Below are positions 6,095 to 15,112 of a DNA stretch of 60,485 nt, one piece after another. The stretch comes from Candidatus Pacearchaeota archaeon (GTDB lineage Archaea; Nanobdellota; Nanobdellia; Pacearchaeales; GW2011-AR1). A program made the translations under genes and the position numbers. The notes below the pieces were generated by a model. The model ran no database searches and was not told where the DNA came from. It worked only from the letters and a program-made list of their open reading frames with translations. The stretch spans positions 1 through 60,485 of the forward strand of contig SICV01000005.1 in NCBI GenBank assembly GCA_009694725.1. The letters are read 5' to 3'. Position 1 is the first letter of the stretch; the number at the start of each line of letters is the position of its first letter.

Positions 6095-9076
6095 CTACTC
6101 ACTAAGAACAGTTGATTCTTCAGTAATTGCTTGCTCACCAGCTTGTTCTACTCTTTGTTGCTGTTCTACTTGTTCCTCAATTTTCTGTGCTTCTGCTGCC
6201 GCTTCTTGTATATTCAAGCTCAAGACTTTTGACACATTATCATGCATACTCACCCCATACAAGACCTGCGCTTGCATAATAATCGCATCATTGTGTGTAA
6301 TCACAATATACTGTCCCTGTTTCATGTACTTCACCAACAACGCCGCAAGACGCTCAGAGTTACGTTTATCCAATGCCGCGTCAATTTCATCAAACACATA
6401 GAAATGATAGGGTTTGTATTCTTGAATCGCAAACAAGAGCGACAAAGCGACCAAGGTCTGTTCCCCACCAGATAAGGAAGTCGCATCAAAGTATTTACCT
6501 TTCGCAAGCCGCACAATAATATGTACCCCTCCGGCAAAAATATCTTCAGGATTTTCTAATTCAAGATAGGCGGTCCCCTTTGTGTACAATTGCGCAAAGT
6601 TCTGGGTAAATAATTCATTCATAGCCCGGAACGTACGCATAAAGGAAAAGCGTTTCTTCTTATCAATTTCAGCAATAATCCCTATAATATCTATTTTTTC
6701 TTTTTCAACAATCTGTACTTTTCCATATACTTCATCATAGGAGTGTTTGACTTCATCATAGACTTCGAGGGCTCGTTGATTCACGCTCCCAATCGAACCA
6801 AGGTGTTCATGTGCTTTGCCAAGACGCTCTTCAAGATACGCCACACTTCCTTGTATCACTTCAAGCCCGGCAAAATCAATTAATTCCATTTCAACCGCTT
6901 CTCGTTCGGCATCAATCTTTGCTTTGCCAATCTTCAAATAATTGACTTGTTCTTCAATTGCGCGTATTCCACTCTGGGCCTGGCTCAATTCACCAGTCTT
7001 TGCTTGAATCAGTCGTTGTTTTTCTTCTCGTTCCGCAAATAATTGTTTAAATCTGGCCTGCAGATCTTTTTCCTGTCCTTCTTTTTCCTGTAACTGCCCT
7101 TGTTTTGTTTCAATGATCGTACTAAATGTCCCAATTTCTTTCTCTGCTTCCTCACGATCTCGGAGAGCTTGTTTAATGACTACGTGCATCTGTTCAAGTT
7201 CTCGCTTCTTGAAGAATAACGTTTTATCCATATCTTGTGAAGTACGAGCCGATAATTCCTCAATTTCCAGCATTTTAGAGCTATATTTTTCTTCGAGGGC
7301 TGAAATATCAGTTCCTTTCTCTTCAAGCTGTACACGTCGATGTTCTAACGTTTGCAATTCCTGACGAATCAATTTTTCTTCCTCAAGGTTCTTCTTGAGC
7401 TGTTGATGTTTCTCTTTCAAGGTGTGATGACGAATCTGCTCAACTTCAGCGCTATGAAGCCGTTGTTCAAGGTGAGCGAGGTCATGGGCCAAGGAACTTC
7501 GTTGAGCCAATAACTGTTGTAGCACTTCAGTACTCAACATACGTTGCTTCTCGGCGTGCCCCGCTAACAGATTAGCTTCATCACGCACATGTTGTTTATG
7601 GTCAGGCGTAATGGTCGTGCGACAAAGAGGACAGATATCGAGATTAGCAACCTGGTCGGTCAATTTCAATGAACGTTCCATTTCAATCTCCGAAACAGAA
7701 ATTAATTTTTCATGCTGGAGCGTTTGTTTGGCAATTGCTTCCAGTTCAGCGCGCAAATGAGTCGTTTGTGCTTTACCTTCATGAACAAAGTGACTACACG
7801 CCTCTTCAGTCTTGAACACTAAATGCGCTGCTCCTTCTTCCAACTGTCGAACCAGCGCTTCATTAAATGCAATTGTACGAGATAAGGTCTTTTCTCGTTC
7901 AAGCCAACGTTCACGAATATGGATCAGTTCAGATTTGGTTGCACGGACTTTTGTACGTGCTTCTTCAAGCTGGGCAAGTTCTTGTTTCTTTTTAGTTAAC
8001 TCTTCTGCTTTCTGAGCAGATCCCGGGGCGTCCGTAGCAAGCTGGGTAATTTCTACTTCAAGAGCAGGCACTGAACGCTGTAATTCCTGTATTCTTCGTT
8101 CAAAGTTCAACCGACGTTGCTCATATCCTTCTTTACGTACCTTCATTCCTTCCAATTCAGCCCGAAGATTAGCAATATGTGTATGGAGTTGTTCTTGCTC
8201 AAGCCCGGTTGCTTGCTGCACTTGCCGAGAAATCTGATTGCTTTGTTCTCCCAACGCATCAATCACGGCTTGCAATTCAAGGCCCTTAGATTTGGCAGCA
8301 TCTTTATGGGCCGTTTTTTCACCAATCGAATGGTTAATCGTATCCCCTTCCTTTTGCTTGTCAATCTTTCGTTTCGTCAATAACGAAGCTTTACACCGGC
8401 GAACGGTCAATTCTAACTCTTTGAACTTTAATGCTTGCTGGCGTTCATGTTCCAAATTCTTCAAATAGGCAGTACGTTCTCGCAGAATCGCCATAATCTC
8501 TTTCAATCGTTCATCTGTTTTCTCTAATTCTTTCAAACTTTTTTCTTTCCGTGATTCATAAATGGCAATCCCCGCAACTTCTTCAATGATTTTACGTCGT
8601 TCTTCAGGATGCATCTTAACAATGGACTGTATTTGGCCCTGAAGCACCATATTAAATCCATACGGGTCAATCCCTGCCTGGGCTAAGATCTCAATGACTT
8701 CTAATCGCGTCTTCGTCTCCCCATTAATCTTATAAATTCCCTGCCCATTTGCTCGGACAATTCTGGTCAAACTCACCTCATCCGTTTCCAATCCAAACAA
8801 GCGATCTCGATTATCAAACACTAATTCAACACTTGCCTCTCGAGCCGGTTTGACATATTTGCTCCCCATAAACAAGAGGTTCTTTGCCTTTGCCGCACGC
8901 AGACTCTTAATGCTTAATCGACCCAAAGCAAAGCATAAGGCATCAGAAATATTACTCTTACCTGAACCATTGGGGCCCAAGACTACGTTAATCCCCTTAT
9001 CAAAGTGGACTTCTGTTCGTCGTGCAAAGCTTTTGAAGCCATGCATTACCATTCGTGTAATATGCACCATCTTCAT
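6095..9076 (-). CDS. smc: SMC ATPase with a Rad50-like zinc hook in place of the hinge
   Basis: The head domains are SMC-type. GFKSF and GPNGSGKSN (Walker A) lie near residue 35. VLQGQIQSIVKMHPEERRKI follows in the N-terminal half. Near the C-terminus are LSGGEQ (~865) and FYVFDEIDAALD (Walker B, ~897). Two long coiled coils join them. In the middle I see no hinge domain; instead CPLC (Cys482, Cys485) sits exactly where the coil turns, like the CxxC hook of Rad50. At 993 residues it is shorter than the usual ~1150-1200. It should organise chromosomes or bridge DNA by Zn-mediated dimerisation. Two ATGs (9076, 9070) are possible starts; a TTAAATA box lies ~25 bases upstream. No ScpA or ScpB gene is adjacent. 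Confidence 0.9.
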   Translation of the reverse strand: MKMVHITRMVMHGFKSFARRTEVHFDKGINVVLGPNGSGKSNISDALCFALGRLSIKSLRAAKAKNLLFMGSKYVKPAREASVELVFDNRDRLFGLETDEVSLTRIVRANGQGIYKINGETKTRLEVIEILAQAGIDPYGFNMVLQGQIQSIVKMHPEERRKIIEEVAGIAIYESRKEKSLKELEKTDERLKEIMAILRERTAYLKNLEHERQQALKFKELELTVRRCKASLLTKRKIDKQKEGDTINHSIGEKTAHKDAAKSKGLELQAVIDALGEQSNQISRQVQQATGLEQEQLHTHIANLRAELEGMKVRKEGYEQRRLNFERRIQELQRSVPALEVEITQLATDAPGSAQKAEELTKKKQELAQLEEARTKVRATKSELIHIRERWLEREKTLSRTIAFNEALVRQLEEGAAHLVFKTEEACSHFVHEGKAQTTHLRAELEAIAKQTLQHEKLISVSEIEMERSLKLTDQVANLDICPLCRTTITPDHKQHVRDEANLLAGHAEKQRMLSTEVLQQLLAQRSSLAHDLAHLEQRLHSAEVEQIRHHTLKEKHQQLKKNLEEEKLIRQELQTLEHRRVQLEEKGTDISALEEKYSSKMLEIEELSARTSQDMDKTLFFKKRELEQMHVVIKQALRDREEAEKEIGTFSTIIETKQGQLQEKEGQEKDLQARFKQLFAEREEKQRLIQAKTGELSQAQSGIRAIEEQVNYLKIGKAKIDAEREAVEMELIDFAGLEVIQGSVAYLEERLGKAHEHLGSIGSVNQRALEVYDEVKHSYDEVYGKVQIVEKEKIDIIGIIAEIDKKKRFSFMRTFRAMNELFTQNFAQLYTKGTAYLELENPEDIFAGGVHIIVRLAKGKYFDATSLSGGEQTLVALSLLFAIQEYKPYHFYVFDEIDAALDKRNSERLAALLVKYMKQGQYIVITHNDAIIMQAQVLYGVSMHDNVSKVLSLNIQEAAAEAQKIEEQVEQQQRVEQAGEQAITEESTVLSE

Positions 9077-9226
9077 CCCACAAGGGAAAAACCGCTATTT
9101 AAGGATACCGCGTTCCGTGGTATAAATGTAGAGTGCGTTTAAAAAATTCTAAAAAAAGAAAAAAGCACACAACGCCTAAAAAAAAAGAAAAGGGGGCGCC
9201 GTATGCGGGGTTGCAATCAAGCTCAG

Positions 9227-10429
9227 TTAGTAATAACTTTCGCCGAATTCGTCAGCCTTTTGTGGCTTACGAGTTAAGAGAACAATCAATACAACGAGAA
9301 GAACTACAAAGATAATCGCAAGGATAACTGTTAAAACAACAGTACCATTTGCAGTCTTTGCAGAGCCTTCAACCATTGTAACGAATGTCTTCTGTGCGAC
9401 AAGGTTACCGTCTGCTTTTACATTAACAACAAAAGTATACTTACCTGCTTTTTCAGCAGAGGCAAGGACTTTTACAGTCTTTGTAGAACCAGAAGGAAGG
9501 GCAACGATTTGATCAACAGAAGAAACCTGCAATCCAGCAGGGCCCTCAAAGACCAATTCATAGACCTGTACCTTATTTCCTGAGTTCACGAGAGTCATAC
9601 TGTATTCAGCAGGTTCGTTTGCAGCAACAGTTGTGCTGGACGTAGTGCTTACCACAGTGGTGTCTTCGGAACCACCAACTACTGCCACTTTACCGGCATA
9701 GCTGGAGGAGGAGTCTGCATTGTATACTTCTACGTGAATCGCATAGATTCCAGCAGGAGTACGAGCGGGAATGTTCAAGAACATTCTTCGTTCGGCAGCA
9801 TCTTCCTTATCAGGGTTAGCTTGGTCTACTGGTGCAAGATCACCGAAGTATACTCGGCGCTCAACGCCAAGTGCAGGGATACTTGCTTTGACAAAGGTGT
9901 CATCAGCAAATTGTCTACCGGTATTCTTCAAGACAATGTCAAGAGAAAGGGCAGAACCTGCAACTACTTTCGGATCATAAGCGACATCCAAAACGGTAAC
10001 CTGATAAGATTCACGTTGAGTTGCCAACTTAATGATCTGAACAGGAAGAATTCCATTGTTACGGCTCTCTACTGAGATACGTAATTCAAGGTTTTCATCT
10101 CGTTCGTCAAGATCGGAAGGGACATCAAGAGTCAATAACTTGCTGTAAACGCTATTAGCGAGAACATCAAATCGTTCACTCGAGACGGCATAATCCGAAT
10201 CACCAGAGATCCAAGCTTTGATACGCACATCGGATGCATTTTCAGTCGCGCTAAAAATCACACGTATTGGTAAGGTCTGACCAGCAAAAACTCCAACGGA
10301 GGGATTGCCAGGCAAAGCTTCAATACCTGCAACTTCAACACTTGAAATGCTTCCGCTTAACGCGCTTACGGTACTCAGGACAAGAAGTCCTGCAACCATA
10401 GCAACGAGGGCAATCAAATACTTGTTCAT
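9227..10429 (-). CDS. Secreted, membrane-anchored surface (S-layer-like) protein
   Basis: I start at the second Met (10429, MNKYLIALVAMVAGLLVLS) because GGAG lies at Shine-Dalgarno distance before it and it opens directly into a signal peptide. The ~370-residue exterior is beta-rich with repeated CARDB/NEW3-like modules (DIVLKNTGRQFADDT, YSMTLVNSGNKVQVYELV), typical of archaeal cell-surface proteins. A Thr/Ser-rich linker (TTVVSTTSSTTV) could be glycosylated. A single C-terminal membrane helix (VILAIIFVVLLVVLIVLL) and a short cytoplasmic tail follow. The role is probably structural, in the surface coat or adhesion. Its own TATA box (TTTATATA) is near 10475. Confidence 0.75.
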   Translation of the reverse strand: MNKYLIALVAMVAGLLVLSTVSALSGSISSVEVAGIEALPGNPSVGVFAGQTLPIRVIFSATENASDVRIKAWISGDSDYAVSSERFDVLANSVYSKLLTLDVPSDLDERDENLELRISVESRNNGILPVQIIKLATQRESYQVTVLDVAYDPKVVAGSALSLDIVLKNTGRQFADDTFVKASIPALGVERRVYFGDLAPVDQANPDKEDAAERRMFLNIPARTPAGIYAIHVEVYNADSSSSYAGKVAVVGGSEDTTVVSTTSSTTVAANEPAEYSMTLVNSGNKVQVYELVFEGPAGLQVSSVDQIVALPSGSTKTVKVLASAEKAGKYTFVVNVKADGNLVAQKTFVTMVEGSAKTANGTVVLTVILAIIFVVLLVVLIVLLTRKPQKADEFGESYY

Positions 10430-10560
10430 AGATAGGTGTAGCTCCATATTTAGTTAAAAGAGCATCCTGAAAGGGATATATAAACTTGCCGGTGACAACA
10501 CTATTATCTTAATTTAAAAGGGACAACAAGACTTATATAGGTATACCGAGGTATTCCAGA

Positions 10561-10809
10561 ATGGAAGACAAGGAACAGGGAGCTAAGGCAGTACCTTCAC
10601 GTACTCCCCACAAAATAACGACGATAAAACTCTCAGAAGAAACAAAAAGCCGTATTGACCACCTCAAGCGCTATCCCCGCGAAACCTATGAAGAAATCCT
10701 CGTGCGCATGCTTGAACTCCTCAGTCTCACCCGTCACAGTCCAGAACGTGCGCGTATTTCCCTTATCAAACTTGATAAAGAACGTCGCAAGAACTTACCT
10801 GGAAAATAA
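10561..10809 (+). CDS. Ribbon-helix-helix-like DNA-binding protein
   Basis: Residues ~18-58 (ITTIKLSEETKSRIDHLKRY, then ETYEEILVRMLELL) match the archaeal RHH pattern: one strand plus two helices, dimerising to bind DNA. Such 80-residue proteins are often antitoxins or local repressors. The C-terminal basic part may extend the DNA contact. TATA-like CTTATATAGG lies near 10531, giving a short or absent leader. Two further small genes follow on the same strand, with no recognisable toxin. Confidence 0.65.
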   Translation: MEDKEQGAKAVPSRTPHKITTIKLSEETKSRIDHLKRYPRETYEEILVRMLELLSLTRHSPERARISLIKLDKERRKNLPGK

Positions 10810-10811
10810 AA

Positions 10812-10895
10812 ATGAATAATACAAAAGAACATGTCATCAGTAAATTAAGAACACTAGAATATGCATTACAGGCCATACAAAGGGAGAATTCATGA
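10812..10895 (+). CDS. 27-aa ORF coupled to the next gene
   Basis: The ORF is too short for the track. It starts 2 bases after the RHH gene and its TGA overlaps the next gene's ATG (ATGA). The peptide (MNNTKEHVISKLRTLEYALQ) is a plausible amphipathic helix. An AAAGGGAG sequence inside it could be the ribosome site for the downstream ORF, so it may exist only to couple translation. Confidence 0.3.
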   Translation: MNNTKEHVISKLRTLEYALQAIQRENS

Positions 10896-11299
10896 CAAAC
10901 ATAAAAAAAACTCCGGCTGTTTTCAAAAGTCGTGAAAATATCAATAGGGTGAACATAGTTCTCGATCCCATTATCGAACGAAGAAAATTGGGGCTTCTCA
11001 AAGGAATCGGCTATGATTTAAGCAATCTCTGGGGAAGGGCATCTTCTACTGGAAAAATGACCCAGATGGGTGCAGAAGGGTATATTCGAGAAAAACTAGA
11101 AGATGCCCTGGAATGGCTAAGCCTCAATCCAACACAGTGCGTTCAAGGGGAAGGGACGCGTCTCATTGCAGACCTACGATGTGAACGCATGCGAGAGTAT
11201 CTTACGCAACTACACTATCCTGTGCATGAACAAGAACGAATTTTTAGAGAATTAAGTGAAATTAATCCCGCTATTTCGTATTCTGCTGCAGAGCACTAA
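10892..11299 (+). CDS. Hypothetical protein, 135 aa
   Basis: No family was recognised. The protein is soluble and mostly helical, with a basic N-terminus (MTNIKKTPAVFKSRENINRV) and a central RKLGLLKGIGYDLSNLWGRA segment. AAAGGGAG precedes the ATG, and the start overlaps the preceding mini-ORF. It is probably co-transcribed with the RHH regulator gene and may be its partner, but nothing in the residues suggests a known toxin. It converges on the DUF5069 gene with a 7-base gap. Confidence 0.55.
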   Translation: MTNIKKTPAVFKSRENINRVNIVLDPIIERRKLGLLKGIGYDLSNLWGRASSTGKMTQMGAEGYIREKLEDALEWLSLNPTQCVQGEGTRLIADLRCERMREYLTQLHYPVHEQERIFRELSEINPAISYSAAEH

Positions 11300-11306
11300 A
11301 AAGAGT

Positions 11307-11747
11307 TTACCGAATAAAACTCATTTTATCATCCACGTCTAACCAATGGAAGAGCGTTGTTGTCACCGGATCAAGAGATACTTTCGTACATTCCCCGGTA
11401 AACCAGGCCCCAAAGTCACTCGGCGTTGCACCGGGGTGCTGAGTACACATGCGATCACTCCAGGCCTTAATTTCTTCAGGGGTGCGATGTTGTCCGAACT
11501 TCCCTAACCAGGCAATAACCTCTGCATCACTTTTCCCCGGGTGGACAAATGCTTTGAACGCATCGCCCGTAATCTCTTTGAACGTAAATAATTCTTTATC
11601 AACAGGGCAATCAAAATGATACTCTCCTTGCTTCCCATGAATGGTCGCACGGCACTTATCAAGCGTACGGGCAAGAATCGCATATCCCCCTAAGCGTATA
11701 GCAGCGCTCCGTGGAGGATTATGGGTAAGGTCAATAAGCATGTGCAT
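11307..11747 (-). CDS. DUF5069-family protein
   Basis: The order RLGGYAILARTLDKCRATI, GEYHFDCPVDKELF and then a C-terminal helical part matches DUF5069, a widespread bacterial family of unknown function that is rare in archaea. Length (146) is normal for the family. The conserved KxRA and YxxxCP residues suggest a small-molecule or metal site, but no activity is known to me. A TATA box (CCTTATATAC, minus strand) lies about 25 bases before ATG 11747. It is monocistronic, and bacterial origin is likely. Confidence 0.8.
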   Translation of the reverse strand: MHMLIDLTHNPPRSAAIRLGGYAILARTLDKCRATIHGKQGEYHFDCPVDKELFTFKEITGDAFKAFVHPGKSDAEVIAWLGKFGQHRTPEEIKAWSDRMCTQHPGATPSDFGAWFTGECTKVSLDPVTTTLFHWLDVDDKMSFIR

Positions 11748-11804
11748 ACACAGGAAAATGGGCTCGAAGTATATAAGGACGATGAACGTTTTGAAATAAT
11801 AGGG

Positions 11805-11930
11805 TTATTTTTCGTTCCATTCCCAATCAAAATCTTCTTCAATCGCTTCAAATTCTTTAGTTATCTTCAAACTTTCCTCAGCCATTTCTTTGCAACCTTC
11901 TATCATCAGCGCCTTCTCTTTTCTGTTCAT
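11805..11930 (-). CDS. 41-aa acidic-tailed protein coupled to nfo
   Basis: This gene is absent from the ORF track. ATG at 11930 overlaps the nfo stop by 4 bases (ATGA), a strong sign of translational coupling. The protein starts basic (MNRKEKALMIEGCKEMAEES) and ends acidic and aromatic (EAIEEDFDWEWNEK). This two-part design, with a short helix then an acidic tail with aromatics, resembles small antitoxins or peptide partners that fold onto another protein. No toxin is adjacent, so it may instead bind endonuclease IV or be an orphan antitoxin. Confidence 0.6.
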   Translation of the reverse strand: MNRKEKALMIEGCKEMAEESLKITKEFEAIEEDFDWEWNEK

Positions 11931-12709
11931 AGCTTCCCCCACAACTTCATCCCCACCACCGCATCTGCCACCATATCAGGGCTTTCATTTATGATTCGAA
12001 TTTTTTTATCCCGAGGCAAATGAGCAAGTAACGCTTTCCATTCCTTCACCCCTGTCTTGATATGGTGCTTTTCTCCTTTCTCCCCATACACAATCCCAGA
12101 GAAATGCACGTGCCATTCTTCTTGGGGAAATGCTTTCAGAATAAGGGCATAATCGACTTTCTTATCCCTGGCCAAGATATGCGCAAAATCGATACACACC
12201 GCACACCCGGTTTCCTGCGCAAGTCGTGAAATTTCATCAATACTCCCAAACACATTGATCTTCCCCATCGTCTCAGGGGCAATTTGAATTACCCATTTAT
12301 TCTTTTTGAGTTCCTTCATAATATCGATAATACCCTCTTTCACCACAGTATACGCTTGTATACGATCGACACCTTCACGATAGTACCCCGGGTGAAAAAC
12401 AACTACTTTCGCCCCCAACCATTCTCCCACTTTACAACATTCAAGAATACGTTGCTTCGTCGCCGCACGTTTTACCGGATCATCGCTATTCAAATTCACA
12501 TAATAGGGCGCATGAATGCTCAACTCTATGCCTAATTCTGCAGCTCGCTTCTGAATAGTGCGCGCATCCGTCTCAGATTTAATATAGGCCCCGTGGGTGA
12601 ACGCCAATTCACATGCTCGTAAGCCCTGAGCATGGAATGCTTCCAAGGTAGCAATTGCAGATTTCGTAGGTCCCAATCCTGCTGGCCCAAAGAGTACTTC
12701 TTTGTTCAT
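11927..12709 (-). CDS. nfo: Endonuclease IV (AP endonuclease)
   Basis: The 260-residue TIM-barrel enzyme cuts DNA 5' of abasic sites in base-excision repair. Zinc ligands are visible in order: SIHAPYYVN (His), VVFHPGYY (His), IAPETMGK (Glu), CIDFAHILA (Asp and His), HVHFSG (His) and INESPD (Glu). The length is slightly short of the ~280 of E. coli Nfo, with a compact C-terminus. The product of the MutY-like glycosylase gene elsewhere in the window could supply abasic sites. A 41-aa gene overlaps its 3' end. Confidence 0.92.
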   Translation of the reverse strand: MNKEVLFGPAGLGPTKSAIATLEAFHAQGLRACELAFTHGAYIKSETDARTIQKRAAELGIELSIHAPYYVNLNSDDPVKRAATKQRILECCKVGEWLGAKVVVFHPGYYREGVDRIQAYTVVKEGIIDIMKELKKNKWVIQIAPETMGKINVFGSIDEISRLAQETGCAVCIDFAHILARDKKVDYALILKAFPQEEWHVHFSGIVYGEKGEKHHIKTGVKEWKALLAHLPRDKKIRIINESPDMVADAVVGMKLWGKL

Positions 12710-12779
12710 ATCCTCTTCAGAAAACCACCCTTAATAAAAACTACCGCAATCTATAAATAGAAACGAAGCACTTATTCCT

Positions 12780-13061
12780 ATGCACGAACAGGACATTACG
12801 CGGCTGCTCGGATCAGATCGTGCCAAGTTCTTTCTTGATGCCACGGATGCATTCTATGGCCCCAAAGACCAAGCAAAAGAAATGCTCTATCACTACCTTA
12901 CACAATTATCGGTCATTGATCCGAACAAACCCTCTCTACGGCAACTTCAAAACTGGTATGAAGTCCAACGAACACTCCACCAACGACGAGTCGCCATGAA
13001 AACAACAGAAGCGCACTTCATTTTGAGCTTAGCACTCGATGATCTCTTTCACCGTAATTAA
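12780..13061 (+). CDS. Hypothetical helical protein, 93 aa
   Basis: No family was recognised. It is soluble and helical, with no cysteines. TATA-like CTATAAATAG (~12751) lies about 25 bases before ATG 12780, so it is leaderless. It is the first of four orphan plus-strand genes (12780-15109), each with its own TATA box. Confidence 0.55.
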   Translation: MHEQDITRLLGSDRAKFFLDATDAFYGPKDQAKEMLYHYLTQLSVIDPNKPSLRQLQNWYEVQRTLHQRRVAMKTTEAHFILSLALDDLFHRN

Positions 13062-13088
13062 TTTATAGTCTTCATTCGCCCCGATACT

Positions 13089-14141
13089 ATGAAAAAGTCC
13101 TTTTTTGCCGAAAGAACAGAGAAAGAAATTGAAGCTCTCAAAGTAACAAGAATCTATAGAGCACGAGGACTTGTTGATACCCTTTTGACGCTCGATCCTA
13201 CCACCGAAGCACTCATTGTACAGCAACCTCTCTTACCCCCCGCTATCATGCGAAGAGACATCCCCCAATCGGAATCTGCAAAGATGTGGTTCAAACACGG
13301 GACGGTTATCAAAGCGTCTCAACCTCGCACACAGCAGGACGCCTACGACTGTAAAGAGATTCCGGTAGCTATGAGAAAGCGAGACCTCGATAGCTTGCAA
13401 CTCAGAAAAGAAGAAACTATTTTTGACGTAGGATATTCTTGGTTCCCCGTGCAAGGTCCTGATCGAAGAACACGCACAGACTTTTTCTGCTTTGTACCTG
13501 ATTCGCTCAGATTATTTGCCTACGCAGAAACAAAGACGGGGGGAATTGTCGTTACACCATATGATGATGCACGAAAGGTAGGCAAAGAGGGTGCACGCAT
13601 TATCTGTACGGTTCCTTCCCGTACTAAGAAGCAACCACGGTATACTGTCGAATTAGTAAACGTACCCACTGAAGGGATTACCGAACGTCGCGCAATCCCG
13701 TGGGGCATTCGCGCCGAGTATGGTAAAGCAGGAGAACCGCTGCATAAAACATTTAGTTTCGGATACAAATATGAACATGATAATCGCTCATCTGATGTCT
13801 ATCTTTTTGCTCCGCATGAAAGAGCAGCCTATATCGGCGTCATTCGCGAATTCTGGAAAGGACAGAATAACCTCACCCCGTTAGAAATGAATCCCTTTAT
13901 GTTGCTCTCAAAGGAAGGGGCAGAATTTTCTCGCCGAGCACATAATAACCTTCTTATCTATGATCCAACAACACATAATTTCAAAGGTGGATTGAGAAAG
14001 CCCTATCTTGCCGAACATGCCATCCTTATGGCCCGTCTCTGTGCAATCAAAGGCCATGATGCAACCTTCTATTGGGATCCTGAACGCGATGGAAAACTTA
14101 AAGACTATAACTGGTCTATTCCCCAGAAAGAAAATAAGTAA
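13089..14141 (+). CDS. Hypothetical protein, 350 aa
   Basis: No family was recognised. It is a soluble alpha/beta protein with no signal peptide. The middle contains FDVGYSWFPVQGPDRRTRTDFF and later FSFGYKYEHDNRS, and the end is aromatic-rich (DATFYWDPERDG). The TATA box (AATTTATAGTC) overlaps the stop of the preceding gene and lies ~25 bases before this ATG, so it has its own promoter. It is probably lineage-specific. Confidence 0.6.
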   Translation: MKKSFFAERTEKEIEALKVTRIYRARGLVDTLLTLDPTTEALIVQQPLLPPAIMRRDIPQSESAKMWFKHGTVIKASQPRTQQDAYDCKEIPVAMRKRDLDSLQLRKEETIFDVGYSWFPVQGPDRRTRTDFFCFVPDSLRLFAYAETKTGGIVVTPYDDARKVGKEGARIICTVPSRTKKQPRYTVELVNVPTEGITERRAIPWGIRAEYGKAGEPLHKTFSFGYKYEHDNRSSDVYLFAPHERAAYIGVIREFWKGQNNLTPLEMNPFMLLSKEGAEFSRRAHNNLLIYDPTTHNFKGGLRKPYLAEHAILMARLCAIKGHDATFYWDPERDGKLKDYNWSIPQKENK

Positions 14142-14197
14142 CTATAAAGTAGTAACGTAATCGAAAGGTTTATAGAGGGTCATTTCTGAGTGAGGGG

Positions 14198-14587
14198 ATG
14201 CATACACCAGATGAAGACTATATGGGCTGTCCCCAACTGAGAGCGGCACATAATGCCCACACTACATCAGCACGAGCTAGCCGAAAATATGATCCCCATT
14301 GTCATCTAACAAAAGGATATGAACAGGTACATTCCTTACGAGAATTACAAGTATTGGTTTCTACTCATTTGGGCATGCCCTGCCCCTTAAGCGGATTAGC
14401 ACTATTGAGTGAAGCAACCGGACATGAAAGGGTAAAAGAACTGGCCTCATATTTACATGTTCCCTATCAGAAAATAACCCTAGAAAGAAAAGTTAGATTA
14501 CATCGAGACATTATTCCAGGGCTTAGACTTGTACGAATGCATATTTTAGAAAGCGAGTTACCTCTTGAACATCACGCACGGGATTAA
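14198..14587 (+). CDS. Hypothetical protein, 129 aa
   Basis: No family was recognised. The sequence is His- and Arg-rich with a helical C-terminal half (HERVKELASYLHVPY). The Cys and His residues in the first 45 positions (MGCPQLRAAHNAH, KYDPHCHLTKGY) could bind metal but do not match a known motif. TATA-like GTTTATAGAGG is near 14167, about 25 bases before ATG. Confidence 0.5.
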   Translation: MHTPDEDYMGCPQLRAAHNAHTTSARASRKYDPHCHLTKGYEQVHSLRELQVLVSTHLGMPCPLSGLALLSEATGHERVKELASYLHVPYQKITLERKVRLHRDIIPGLRLVRMHILESELPLEHHARD

Positions 14588-14674
14588 TGAGTACAAAAAT
14601 ATAAAAAATTTTTATATTCCAATTAAGACAGGAGTCATCGGAGAGTATATAATGCTTAATTCGATAAGTAAGAA

Positions 14675-15109
14675 ATGAACACAAAGTTGATTCTAGGAAT
14701 AACTGGCACAATTCTTATTTCAATTGTTACCTATGGGCTATATCACTCGTACATTACTCCTGAGTGTTACGATGGATATGGAGGCGCACAGTATGTTGAA
14801 AAAGAGTTATTTTTGAAAACACTGCCTTCTGCACAGACGTTAGACTTTGTAAGAAATATCGCTCTTGCTCAAGAAGTGTATCGATGTGGTGATACGACCT
14901 ATTTACTAAAAAAGAACCAAGGATTCATAGAAGTATCAAGCAAGGAATTCAATCGATTTATAGAAGAGAAAAATGTATCAACAACCCTCTTTAAAATATA
15001 TCAAAGTGGAAATAGCCCGTACTTCGCGGAGGATATACGGACAGGCATCGAGTACATTATTGATCAAAATGATACGGGCTATAATGTAGAGAAAGCACTG
15101 AGACTATAG
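14675..15109 (+). CDS. Membrane-anchored hypothetical protein, 144 aa
   Basis: One N-terminal helix (LILGITGTILISIVTYGLYHSY) acts as an uncleaved anchor or signal, followed by a ~115-residue exterior domain. Three Cys lie outside the membrane (PECYDGYGG and EVYRCGDTTYLL), so a disulfide is possible. TATA-like GTATATAATG lies ~25 bases before ATG. It converges on dnaG with a 3-base gap. Confidence 0.55.
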   Translation: MNTKLILGITGTILISIVTYGLYHSYITPECYDGYGGAQYVEKELFLKTLPSAQTLDFVRNIALAQEVYRCGDTTYLLKKNQGFIEVSSKEFNRFIEEKNVSTTLFKIYQSGNSPYFAEDIRTGIEYIIDQNDTGYNVEKALRL

Positions 15110-15112
15110 TAA

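Noticed and set aside
7113-8468. Several plus-strand ORFs opposite smc
   Set aside because: They are Ser/Leu/Arg-rich translations of the antisense strand of a coiled-coil gene.
9133-9315. 60-aa Lys-rich plus-strand ORF
   Set aside because: It spans the smc promoter and the 3' end of the surface-protein gene and looks like low-complexity noise.
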